Positions 1 through 6,427 of a stretch of 44,522 nt of DNA are shown here, piece after piece. The notes under the pieces were generated by a model that was not told where the DNA came from, ran no database searches, and saw only the letters and a program-made list of their open reading frames with translations. Position numbers and translations under genes: made by a program. The stretch is taken from positions 1 through 44,522 of the forward strand of contig JAZROZ010000029.1 of the NCBI GenBank assembly GCA_045648985.1, read 5' to 3'. The stretch's first letter is position 1; the number at the start of each line of letters is the position of its first letter. The DNA is from SIG437 sp045648985. GTDB taxonomy: Bacteria; Bacillota; Clostridia; UBA1381; UBA9506.

Positions 1-56
1 AATTATCTTAAATCCCCTGTAACATTACACGTAATCTTTTGAATTGGTGAAAAATT

Positions 57-102
57 AAAAAAGCAAGATGCCCCCCACCTTTAAGGGGGGGGACATCTTG
101 CT
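57..102 (-). terminator. intrinsic terminator-like hairpin (copy 1)
   Basis: Arms at 62-70 and 94-102 pair, with a C-rich/G-rich inner stem. Read on the minus strand the hairpin is followed by a T-run (complement of 57-62), so it would stop transcription travelling toward base 1. It is nearly the same sequence as the hairpin at 1861-1909, so the two flank the segment holding element A and the stalk-domain gene. Confidence 0.55.
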
Positions 103-128
103 AAGACAAGGGGACTAAGACAAGGGGA
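101..128. repeat. two tandem copies of a 14-bp unit
   Basis: The unit CTAAGACAAGGGGA occurs at 101-114 and again at 115-128, then GACGG-type sequence follows. It abuts the hairpin at 57-102. No open reading frame is associated. I have a general impression that similar AAGGGGACGG-type sequence occurs near small transposon ends in Firmicutes, but nothing here proves a mobile origin. Confidence 0.5.
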
Positions 129-344
129 CGGTTCTATCGTCATTTATAGGGTTCGGCGGTTTCAGACGAACCGATATTCTAGTACTGCGGAACATCCTAA
201 AGGCTGTTCCCTACTCTTTTAAACTAAAGATATGTCAAATCTAACAACCGTAGTATCAGAAAAAACTGATATTACGGTTATTATTTTCCTTTAAAAAAGG
301 GCATTTAAAGAATTAAAAATTTATATAAAGCTAAACACATCATA
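129..344. other. non-coding stretch with inverted repeats
   Basis: No supportable gene is visible. It contains a near-perfect inverted repeat, 246-259 with 266-279 (one G-U pair, A6 loop), followed by a T-rich stretch. This could act as a weak terminator. A shorter 6-bp inverted repeat (GGTTCG/CGAACC) lies near 150-172. The remainder looks like ordinary AT-rich spacer. Confidence 0.4.
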
Positions 345-373
345 TTGACAATAATGCTTTTTCTTGCTATAAT
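345..373 (+). promoter_or_regulatory. consensus sigma-A promoter of element A
   Basis: TTGACA at 345-350 and TATAAT at 368-373 are separated by exactly 17 bp, a perfect consensus. The expected start point falls at about 379-381, the first bases of the long closing stem of element A, so the transcript would begin with that stem. The strength suggests an abundant RNA. Confidence 0.8.
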
Positions 374-378
374 AACTA

Positions 379-536
379 TTGCTACACAAGTTAATAATTA
401 TATTCCATTTTGGGGAAATACTATGTCTAAAAGTGTTTTCTCTTTTTGCTTATGCCCAAAATGGAATTAAGCTTGTGTAGCAACAATAAGAGAATCACTT
501 TCGGGTGCGTCTCTTATTGTTGAGACGCACTTTTTT
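379..536 (+). ncRNA. structured RNA element A (leader or small RNA)
   Basis: A candidate structured RNA that I do not recognise. The closing stem 379-390/472-483 (12 bp) and second stem 403-414/455-466 (12 bp) are both perfect. An apical hairpin 417-422/432-437 is followed by a pyrimidine tract with UUCUCU at 438-443. Downstream, 505-513 pairs with 522-530 and is followed by six T residues, an intrinsic terminator. The segment 510-521 can instead pair with 482-493 over 12 bp, which would disrupt that terminator. A homologous arrangement occurs at 19417-19577; the closing-stem differences between the two are compensatory. Riboswitch, protein-binding leader and stand-alone small RNA all remain possible. 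Confidence 0.7.
505..536 (+). terminator. intrinsic terminator ending element A
   Basis: Nine-base-pair GC-rich stem (505-513 with 522-530), eight-base loop, then T6. It sits before the ribosome-binding site of the downstream gene, so that gene is expressed from this promoter only by readthrough or antitermination. Confidence 0.75.
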
Positions 537-618
537 ATTTTGTGACAAAGAGAAGGAGGCGAAATTTGTTAATTGTCTTGTGTGCCAACATGCAATAATT
601 ATGAAGGAGTTAATATTT

Positions 619-1689
619 ATGAAAAAGGCAAAACAAATTTTGGCAATTCTGCTTGCTCTTACAATTATGATGACATCATCTATGGCAGTTTTTGCCTCAA
701 AAAACATTACCGTTCTAATTGATGGTGAACAAATCGATTTTGACGTGCAACCAACTACTATTAATGACAGAACAATGGTACCTGTCAGAGCTATATTTGA
801 ATCTCTCGGTGCAACAGTTGACTGGGATGAAAATACAAAAACCGTAACTGCAAAACGTGAAGATAAAACAGTAAAGCTAACTATTGACAGTAAAACTATG
901 TATGTTAATGACAAAACAAAAAAACTTGATTCTCCTGCTACAATATTTGGAACAAGAACTCTTGTACCAATCAGAGCAATAAGTGAAGCATTTGGTTGTC
1001 AGGTTGGCTGGGATAGCAAAAGTAGTTTAGTATCAATTATCGATAATGCATCCGAATTTACTATGATTTATGCAGCAAACAACAGAAGCCGTGCAGTACA
1101 AAACAACAGCGTTGAAGACTACTTAGATGTAGGCTGGTATCGTGATAAAGAATTAACAGATAATTTAACTGATACCCAAATATATAACAAACTTAAATCA
1201 CGAGGAGAAGCAAGTGCATATTCCTGTGCTGAAACAGTTATACGAGAACTCGCTAAAAATCCTGATAGCGTTCGTGTGTTGGATAGGAAAATTGTTGACA
1301 GTGATAAATATCTTCGTTATATTGTTAAACTGGAAGTTTCAGCTATGAACTCAATGGGTGGATACGTAACAGATGATTACTATATTATGCTTCGTGTAAA
1401 TCCTTCTTTAGATGGAACATTTACATATTATACAGGTAGTTTATTAGGATATGAATATCCATATACTGATTCGCAAAAACAAGCTTTTGAATGGGGAATT
1501 AAGCCTGCCGATTTTAAAATTACTGCACTACCAAAAAATGCAGAGGTTGTTTCAGTTAAACAAATTGTCGCTTTCCCCGAAAAATATGTAGGCAAATATG
1601 TAACTATTGAAGAGGATTTTAAAATTGGCATAAATTATATGAAGGATAAATATTTTTATTCTTACCCTCTTGATAACAAAGGATATTGA
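619..1689 (+). CDS. secreted protein with copper-amine-oxidase-type stalk domain, interrupted by TGA
   Basis: The ATG at 619 is preceded by GAAGGAG and starts a typical signal peptide (KKAK, hydrophobic core, cleavage likely near VFA at about residue 26). Residues about 30-137 match the Cu_amine_oxidN1 stalk domain, with its repeated signatures VPVRAIFESLGATVDWD and VPIRAISEAFGCQVGWD. This domain is common in exported clostridial proteins and is not itself an oxidase. The rest is not recognised. The frame stops at TGA 1687-1689 but stays open for 53 more codons with similar composition, so the original protein was probably about 410 aa. Expression appears to depend on element A. The function is unknown; the product is probably envelope-associated or secreted. 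Confidence 0.8.
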   Translation: MKKAKQILAILLALTIMMTSSMAVFASKNITVLIDGEQIDFDVQPTTINDRTMVPVRAIFESLGATVDWDENTKTVTAKREDKTVKLTIDSKTMYVNDKTKKLDSPATIFGTRTLVPIRAISEAFGCQVGWDSKSSLVSIIDNASEFTMIYAANNRSRAVQNNSVEDYLDVGWYRDKELTDNLTDTQIYNKLKSRGEASAYSCAETVIRELAKNPDSVRVLDRKIVDSDKYLRYIVKLEVSAMNSMGGYVTDDYYIMLRVNPSLDGTFTYYTGSLLGYEYPYTDSQKQAFEWGIKPADFKITALPKNAEVVSVKQIVAFPEKYVGKYVTIEEDFKIGINYMKDKYFYSYPLDNKGY

Positions 1690-1851
1690 ATGACTGAAGC
1701 TTCTATTGATATTTACTATAAATATGCTGAAAATCTTGAAGAATGTGCACTAAGCGAGGATGATCGTATTTTTAAAGTTACAGGTTATGTCAGAACCTTC
1801 TCAAATTCTACAGACGCATATATAGATGCAACCATAATAGATTTCAAATAA
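1690..1851 (+). pseudogene. C-terminal remainder of the stalk-domain gene after in-frame TGA
   Basis: Directly after the TGA, in the same frame, an ATG begins 53 codons ending in TAA at 1849-1851. The translation continues plausibly from the upstream product (it contains IDIYYKYAENLEE and ends ATIIDFK). Codon use resembles the upstream part. A one-base change of a TGG tryptophan codon to TGA would explain it. Translational restart at this ATG is possible, but no strong ribosome-binding site is visible. Tryptophan elsewhere in the gene is TGG, and TGA is a normal stop in neighbouring genes, so recoding is unlikely. Confidence 0.6.
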
Positions 1852-1860
1852 TATAACCAC

Positions 1861-1909
1861 AAAAAGCAAGATGTCCGCCACCTCTAAGGTGGGGACATCT
1901 TGCTTTTTT
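1861..1909. terminator. bidirectional terminator (copy 2 of the repeated hairpin)
   Basis: A 16-bp stem, 1861-1876 with 1893-1908, encloses an inner CCACC/GGTGG stem and has an A-run on one side and a T-run on the other. It therefore serves both the plus-strand stalk-domain gene and the minus-strand ribosomal superoperon that ends with rplQ. It is almost the same as the hairpin at 57-102. Confidence 0.85.
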
Positions 1910-1945
1910 ATAACAACATAATTATGTTTTAAAATATTCGTGGTA

Positions 1946-2287
1946 TTAAACGAGCTCAATGATAGCCATTTCTGCACCGTCACCGCGTCTTGGACCGGCT
2001 TTTAACACTCTTGTGTATCCACCGTCACGTTCTGCATATTTCGGAGCTATTTCTTCAAACAGCTTATAAACCACATCCTTTTTTGTTACGAAGGACAATG
2101 CCTGTCTTCTTGAATGAAGAGTATTTGTCTTGCCCAATGTAATCATTTTATCTGCTAAGCATCTTACTTCCTTAGCACGTGCAAGAGTTGTTTCAATCTT
2201 ACCGTTTTCTAAGAGTGAAGTTACAAGAGCTCTGAGCATTGCTTTTCTCTGGTCGGTAGGGCGACCCAATTTTCTTGTACCCGGCAT
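1946..2287 (-). CDS. rplQ: 50S ribosomal protein L17 (bL17)
   Basis: Large-subunit protein bL17, 113 aa, the normal short bacterial length. The start MPGTRKLGRPTDQRKAMLRAL is the family signature, followed by ENGKIETTLARAKE. The ATG is preceded by AAAGGAGGT at 7-nt spacing. It is the last gene of the alpha-operon part (rpsM-rpsK-rpsD-rpoA-rplQ), 19 nt after rpoA, and is followed by the strong hairpin at 1861-1909, so it ends the superoperon. Confidence 0.98.
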   Translation of the reverse strand: MPGTRKLGRPTDQRKAMLRALVTSLLENGKIETTLARAKEVRCLADKMITLGKTNTLHSRRQALSFVTKKDVVYKLFEEIAPKYAERDGGYTRVLKAGPRRGDGAEMAIIELV

Positions 2288-2306
2288 CCTTTCTACCTCC
2301 TTTTTA

Positions 2307-3251
2307 TTAGTCTTCTCTTACTGAGAAGGTTTGACCTAACGCATGCAGCTTACCGATAACCTCTTCTAAAGATTTTCTTCCAAGATTTCTAACCTTAACC
2401 ATATCTTCTTCCGTTCTGTTGGTTAAGTCTTCAACCGTGTTAATACCTGCACGCTTTAAGCAGTTGTAGGAACGAACGGAAAGGTCTAATTCCTCTATAG
2501 TCATCTCTAAAACCTTTTCTTTCTTTCCTTCTTCTTTTTCTACCATAATCTCTGCGTTCTTTGCCTCTTCTGAAAGGTCAATAAACTGCATGAGGTGTTC
2601 ATTAATAATTCTTGCTGCTAAACTTACTGCTTCATTAGGAGATATAGAACCGTTTGTCCATACTTCTAATGTGAGTTTATCGTAGTCTGTGATCTGACCT
2701 ACACGAGTGTTTTCAACAGAATAGTTTACTCTGTGAACAGGAGTGTAGATTGAATCAACAGGGATAACTCCGATTATGTTCTGGTTAATCTGTTTATTTC
2801 TCTCAGCAGAAACATAACCTCTGCCCTTGCTGAAAGTGATTTCCATATAAAGTTTAGCATCTTTGTTTAGAGTTGCAATATGAAGCTCCGGATTGAAGAT
2901 TTCAATGTCTGAATCGAGCTTAATATCTCCGGCTTTAATTTCGCCTTCGCCCTCAAATTCAACATATACAACCTTCGGTGTATCACAGTGAAGCTTAACT
3001 GCAATCTGTTTTATGTTAAGAATGATTTCTGTAACATCTTCTTTTACTCCGGGAATTGTTGAGAATTCGTGGAGAACACCGTCAATTTTAACAGATGTTG
3101 CTGCCGCACCGGGAAGAGATGATAAAAGCATTCTTCTAAGTGAATTGCCAAGCGTTGTGCCGTATCCGCGCTCTAAGGGTTCTGCTACGAACTTGCCGTA
3201 AGTTCCTTCCTGATTGAGCTCAACGCACTCAACATTAGGTTTTTCAATCAT
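2307..3251 (-). CDS. rpoA: DNA-directed RNA polymerase alpha subunit
   Basis: Alpha subunit of RNA polymerase, 314 aa, standard for Firmicutes. The N-terminal domain (about 1-230) carries the dimerisation and beta-contact region, with the signature GYGTTLGNSLRRMLLSSLPG. A short linker rich in K and E follows. The C-terminal domain (about 245-310) has the helix-hairpin-helix type sequence ELDLSVRSYNCLKRAGI and VRNLGRKSLEEV, which contacts UP elements and activators. The ATG has GGGAGG upstream. It lies between rpsD and rplQ, the usual alpha-operon position. Confidence 0.99.
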   Translation of the reverse strand: MIEKPNVECVELNQEGTYGKFVAEPLERGYGTTLGNSLRRMLLSSLPGAAATSVKIDGVLHEFSTIPGVKEDVTEIILNIKQIAVKLHCDTPKVVYVEFEGEGEIKAGDIKLDSDIEIFNPELHIATLNKDAKLYMEITFSKGRGYVSAERNKQINQNIIGVIPVDSIYTPVHRVNYSVENTRVGQITDYDKLTLEVWTNGSISPNEAVSLAARIINEHLMQFIDLSEEAKNAEIMVEKEEGKKEKVLEMTIEELDLSVRSYNCLKRAGINTVEDLTNRTEEDMVKVRNLGRKSLEEVIGKLHALGQTFSVRED

Positions 3252-3367
3252 TTTAAAACCTCCCTCTCTAATATTATTATCGTTTTGCGCATAGCATCAT
3301 TGCACAAATCTCATCCTTTGACGAGGGTAACCTGATTGCAAGTATCCTATAGATACTACTATACCGA

Positions 3368-3961
3368 TTATTTTGAATATAACTCAACAATAAGGTGTTC
3401 CTCAACTTCAAAGTCTATATCGTCTCTCTGTGCTAAAGCAACAACCTTACCTGTTAATGTGTTCTTGTCCATATCCAACCACTTCGGAATAGCTCTTGAA
3501 GAGTTAACTTCAACGATTTCCTTTATTCTCTCAGAACCTTTGGACTTTTCTTTTAAAGAGATAACATCTCCAACCTTAATTCTGTATGAAGGGATATCAA
3601 CTTTCTTTCCGTTTACGAGAATGTGACCATGGTTAACCATCTGTCTTGATTCTCTTCTTGTATTGGAAAGACCTAATCTGAATACTACATTATCAAGTCT
3701 TGACTCAAGAAGCTGAAGTAAGTTTTCACCAGTGATACCCGGCATCTTTGTTGCTAATTCATAATAGTGTCTGAACTGCTTTTCAAGCATACCATATATA
3801 AACTTAACTTTCTGTTTCTCAGTAAGCTGGCGACCATATTCGCTTTGCTTTTTTCTTGATGGATTAGGGTTTCTCTTTGAGGTTTTATTGATACCCATAA
3901 CAGTAGGCGAAATACCTAAAGTTCTGCATCTTTTCAATATGGGCTGCATATTTTTAGCCAT
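3368..3961 (-). CDS. rpsD: 30S ribosomal protein S4 (uS4)
   Basis: Primary 16S rRNA-binding protein uS4, 197 aa. After a short basic N-terminus it has KRNPNPSRKKQSEYGRQL and KQKVKFIYG motifs. The S4 RNA-binding domain (about 90-155) reads RLDNVVFRLG and ends HGHILVNGKKVDIPS. No zinc-binding cysteine cluster is present (C-minus form). AGGAGG lies before the ATG. In E. coli S4 is the repressor of this operon and in Bacillus it represses its own gene. Here rpsD remains inside the alpha cluster, so alpha-operon control through the structured rpsM spacer is plausible but unproven. Confidence 0.99.
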   Translation of the reverse strand: MAKNMQPILKRCRTLGISPTVMGINKTSKRNPNPSRKKQSEYGRQLTEKQKVKFIYGMLEKQFRHYYELATKMPGITGENLLQLLESRLDNVVFRLGLSNTRRESRQMVNHGHILVNGKKVDIPSYRIKVGDVISLKEKSKGSERIKEIVEVNSSRAIPKWLDMDKNTLTGKVVALAQRDDIDFEVEEHLIVELYSK

Positions 3962-3992
3962 ACGTTTTTCCTCCTATTTTCCAAAATTTCAA

Positions 3993-4385
3993 TCAGACTC
4001 TTCTTCTTTTCGGCGGTCTGCAACCGTTATGAGGAATAGGTGTAACGTCCTTAATCATATTTACTTCAAGACCTGCAGCCTGAAGTGCTCTGATTGCAGC
4101 TTCACGACCTGCGCCAGGACCTTTAACATATACCTCAACTGTTTTGAGACCATGCTCTTTTGCTGCGTTAGCCGCTGTTTCAGCAGCCATCTGAGCAGCA
4201 AATGGAGTGCTCTTTCTTGAACCTCTGAAGCCAAGTGCGCCTGCTGATGAAGCGCTGATAGCATTACCTTCAAGGTCAGTAACTGTTATAATTGTATTAT
4301 TAAAGCTGGAACGAATATGAACCGCACCGCGCTCAATATTTTTCTTGACTCTTCGGCGAGTACTTCTTCTCGCTACCTTAGCCAT
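3993..4385 (-). CDS. rpsK: 30S ribosomal protein S11 (uS11)
   Basis: Small-subunit platform protein uS11, 130 aa. It shows the conserved stretches VHIRSSFNNTIITVTD, GALGFRGSRKSTPFAAQMAAE and, at the C-terminus, TPIPHNGCRPPKRRRV. The ATG has AAAGGAGGAG upstream. The gene ends with TGA, direct evidence that TGA terminates translation in this genome. It sits between rpsM and rpsD as in other Firmicutes. Confidence 0.99.
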   Translation of the reverse strand: MAKVARRSTRRRVKKNIERGAVHIRSSFNNTIITVTDLEGNAISASSAGALGFRGSRKSTPFAAQMAAETAANAAKEHGLKTVEVYVKGPGAGREAAIRALQAAGLEVNMIKDVTPIPHNGCRPPKRRRV

Positions 4386-4429
4386 CTAAACTCCTCCTTT
4401 CGCATTATAAATGCAGAATGTAAGCTTAA

Positions 4430-4798
4430 TTATTTCTTCTTATTGGCAATAGTCCTCTTCGGACCCTTTCTTGTTCTTGCGTTGGTCTTTGTTTTCTGAC
4501 CTCTTACCGGCAGACCTTTTCTGTGTCTGATTCCTCTGTAGCAGCCGATTTCCATAAGTCTCTTAATATCAAGAGCAACATTACGTCTTAAATCACCTTC
4601 AACAACGAAATCTCTGTCGATAATTTCTCTTAATGTCTGAACTTCAGCCTCTGTTAAATCCTTAACTCTTGTATCGGGATTGATGTTAGCTTCAGCCAAT
4701 ATCTTTTTAGAGCTCGGAAGACCTATACCAAAAACGTAAGTAAGTCCTACCTCGACTCTTTTTTCCCTAGGTAAGTCAACACCTGCAATTCTTGCCAT
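4430..4798 (-). CDS. rpsM: 30S ribosomal protein S13 (uS13)
   Basis: Head protein uS13, 122 aa, contacting the subunit bridge and P-site tRNA. The start MARIAGVDLPREKRVEVGLTY and the C-terminal GLPVRGQKTKTNARTRKGPK are diagnostic. The ATG is preceded by AGGAGGT. The 175-nt gap upstream toward rpmJ is unusually long for this operon and can form several hairpins, the position where E. coli has the S4-binding pseudoknot that represses the alpha operon. Confidence 0.99.
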   Translation of the reverse strand: MARIAGVDLPREKRVEVGLTYVFGIGLPSSKKILAEANINPDTRVKDLTEAEVQTLREIIDRDFVVEGDLRRNVALDIKRLMEIGCYRGIRHRKGLPVRGQKTKTNARTRKGPKRTIANKKK

Positions 4799-4973
4799 TT
4801 AACTTGCACCTCCTATACAGTTTATCATCGGACCTTAGCATCAAGCGCAGGCCCATGCGCCATTATTTATAATGTCAACCCGCAGGTCACAATTTCGTGC
4901 AGCCGCCCTGCGAGAGATTAACGATAAGTCGGGGCAGTGCTACAAAAAGCGCAATGCCCTTTTAGTATGATAA
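4799..4973 (-). promoter_or_regulatory. structured rpmJ-rpsM spacer, possible S4 control site
   Basis: Unlike most gaps in this superoperon this 175-nt spacer is GC-richer and has three inverted repeats: 4845-4849/4856-4860, 4881-4886/4907-4912 and 4932-4959 (5 bp plus 3 bp around one mismatch). By analogy with the E. coli alpha-operon leader it may bind S4. No good promoter is visible: a TTGACA on the minus strand (4873-4878) lacks a properly spaced -10. Confidence 0.4.
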
Positions 4974-5087
4974 TCAGCCCTGTCTCTGCTTGTGCTTAGG
5001 ATTTTCGCAGATTATCATAACTTTGCCTTTACGTTTTATAATTTTACATTTTTCACAAATTGGTTTAACCGATGGTCTTACCTTCAT
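4974..5087 (-). CDS. rpmJ: 50S ribosomal protein L36 (bL36)
   Basis: The smallest ribosomal protein, 37 aa. The translation begins MKVRPSVKPICEKCKIIKR and ends CENPKHKQRQG. The zinc ligands are C11, C14, C27 and H32, so this is the zinc-binding (C-plus) form. The ATG follows AAAGGAGG at 10 nt, and the gene ends with TGA. It lies between infA and rpsM, its standard place. Confidence 0.97.
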   Translation of the reverse strand: MKVRPSVKPICEKCKIIKRKGKVMIICENPKHKQRQG

Positions 5088-5151
5088 ATCCGGAATACCT
5101 CCTTTTGTGTTTAGACCCTGAATTTTATTTCAGGCTTTATGAATAATTAGA

Positions 5152-5370
5152 TTATTTTGCACGCCATGTTATTCTACCCTTTGTTAAATCATAGGGTGAT
5201 AACTCAACTGTAACTTTATCTCCCGGTAAAATCTTGATGAAATTCATTCTGAGTTTACCTGAGATATGTGCCAAAATCTGATGTCCGTTTTCTAGCTCTA
5301 CCTGAAACATTGCATTTGGAAGTGCTTCCAAAACAGTACCTTCAAGCTCTAAAACTCCTTCTTTTGCCAT
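5152..5370 (-). CDS. infA: translation initiation factor IF-1
   Basis: IF-1, 72 aa, an OB-fold protein that occupies the A site during initiation. The start MAKEGVLELEGTVLEALPN and the motifs GHQILAHISGKLRMNFI and DKVTVELSPYDLTKGRITWR are characteristic. The ATG follows AGGAGG. The first 22 nt overlap the end of the upstream KOW-protein gene, so the two are probably translationally coupled. Confidence 0.99.
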   Translation of the reverse strand: MAKEGVLELEGTVLEALPNAMFQVELENGHQILAHISGKLRMNFIKILPGDKVTVELSPYDLTKGRITWRAK

Positions 5371-5648
5371 ATGGTTTCCTCCTGTTCGTTTTCAAGCTCT
5401 GCCAATATCCTTCTAAGATCAGTATTGGTAACTTTTAATCCGTTTAACAGCTTGCTCTCTATAGAGGGTGCCGTTATATTTGTTTTCTTAAGATGTTTAA
5501 TCTTCTTTTTCTTCGGTTTCTGTACTCTACGCAGCTCGCCGTCAGCGACAAGTGCAAAGCTTTCATCTAAAACCTCTAAAACTATAAAAATCTTATCTTT
5601 GTCCCTGCCTGCCTTTGAATATACTATATCACCGGCACTAAGTTCCAA
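5349..5648 (-). CDS. KOW-domain, ribosomal L14e-like RNA-binding protein
   Basis: Small protein found between map and infA in many Clostridia, related to the eukaryotic/archaeal L14e/L6e KOW family. The KOW-like core reads GDIVYSKAGRDKDKIFIVLEV, followed by a basic patch (RRVQKPKKKKIKHLKKT) and an acidic end. I prefer TTG at 5646-5648 as the start because GAGGTG lies 9 nt upstream and the domain begins at once; an ATG-started frame to 5678 would overlap the end of map with no good ribosome-binding site. It probably binds ribosomal RNA or acts as a translation accessory factor, but its role is not established. Confidence 0.8.
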   Translation of the reverse strand: MELSAGDIVYSKAGRDKDKIFIVLEVLDESFALVADGELRRVQKPKKKKIKHLKKTNITAPSIESKLLNGLKVTNTDLRRILAELENEQEETIWQKKEF

Positions 5649-5671
5649 AATATTCATCACCTCAAAAACAT

Positions 5672-6421
5672 TCAGCATATGGTAAGTAGTTCCGGACCGT
5701 TACTTGTTATGAGCACTGTATGCTCGTAGTGCGCCGAAAGTTTACCATCTGCGGTTACCACTGTCCAGCCATCGGACAGAGTGTCAACATCATAAGTTCC
5801 CATATTTACCATTGGCTCGATAGCTAATGTCATTCCGGGCAGAAGTCTTACTCCACGTCCTGCTTTGCCGAAGTTCGGCACTTCCGGATCTTCATGGAGA
5901 TTAGCTCCTATTCCGTGACCTACAAGCTTCCTGACAACAGAAAAGCCGTTTTTCTCAACATACTGTTGTATAGCTGCTGAAATATCCTGTAATCTGTTGT
6001 CGCAGGTTGCCATCTGAAAGCCTTTGTAAAAGCTTTCCTTTGTGACATCTATGAGCCTTTGTGCCTCATCAGATATTTGTCCTACTGCAAACGTTTTAGC
6101 ACTGTCGCCATGAAATCCCTGATACAGTACTCCAATGTCAATACTTACGATATCACCATCAGACAGCACTGTATTTTTAGATGGAATTCCGTGAACAACC
6201 TGATTATTAACAGATGTGCAAATATTTGCAGGGTATCCGTTATAGTTCTTAAATGAACACAAGGCATTATTACTTTTTATAAATTTCTTGGCAATAGTGT
6301 CAAGTTCGTACGTGGTAATTCCCGGTTTAATATGTTCCTCTAAAGCAAGGAACGTTTCAGCTAAGATTTTACCTGCCGTACGCATTTTGTCAATTTCTAA
6401 GTGAGATTTTATTTTAATCAT
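5672..6421 (-). CDS. map: methionine aminopeptidase, type I
   Basis: Removes the initiator methionine from new proteins; a cytosolic two-metal enzyme of the pita-bread fold, 249 aa. Visible metal-site motifs are DGDIVSIDIGV and GFHGDSAKTF (two aspartates), GHGIGANLHEDPEVPN (histidine), AIEPM (glutamate) and SAHYEHTV (glutamate). There is no N-terminal zinc-finger extension. It begins 6 nt after adk, and its own ribosome-binding site is weak (AAGAAG), which suggests coupling to adk translation. Confidence 0.98.
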   Translation of the reverse strand: MIKIKSHLEIDKMRTAGKILAETFLALEEHIKPGITTYELDTIAKKFIKSNNALCSFKNYNGYPANICTSVNNQVVHGIPSKNTVLSDGDIVSIDIGVLYQGFHGDSAKTFAVGQISDEAQRLIDVTKESFYKGFQMATCDNRLQDISAAIQQYVEKNGFSVVRKLVGHGIGANLHEDPEVPNFGKAGRGVRLLPGMTLAIEPMVNMGTYDVDTLSDGWTVVTADGKLSAHYEHTVLITSNGPELLTIC

Positions 6422-6427
6422 AACTTC

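Noticed and set aside
379..483. 6S RNA as identity of elements A and B
   Set aside because: The hairpin part is only about 105-110 nt, two different copies occur, each precedes a gene, and a 6S-type central open-complex bubble is not evident. Not fully excluded without a model search.
1687..1689. TGA read as selenocysteine or tryptophan
   Set aside because: TGA terminates several genes here, tryptophan is TGG within the same gene, and no selenocysteine-insertion hairpin or redox motif is seen around it.
4873..4878. Minus-strand TTGACA in the rpmJ-rpsM spacer as an internal promoter
   Set aside because: The only TATAAA-like sequence lies directly next to it; no -10 at 16-18 bp.
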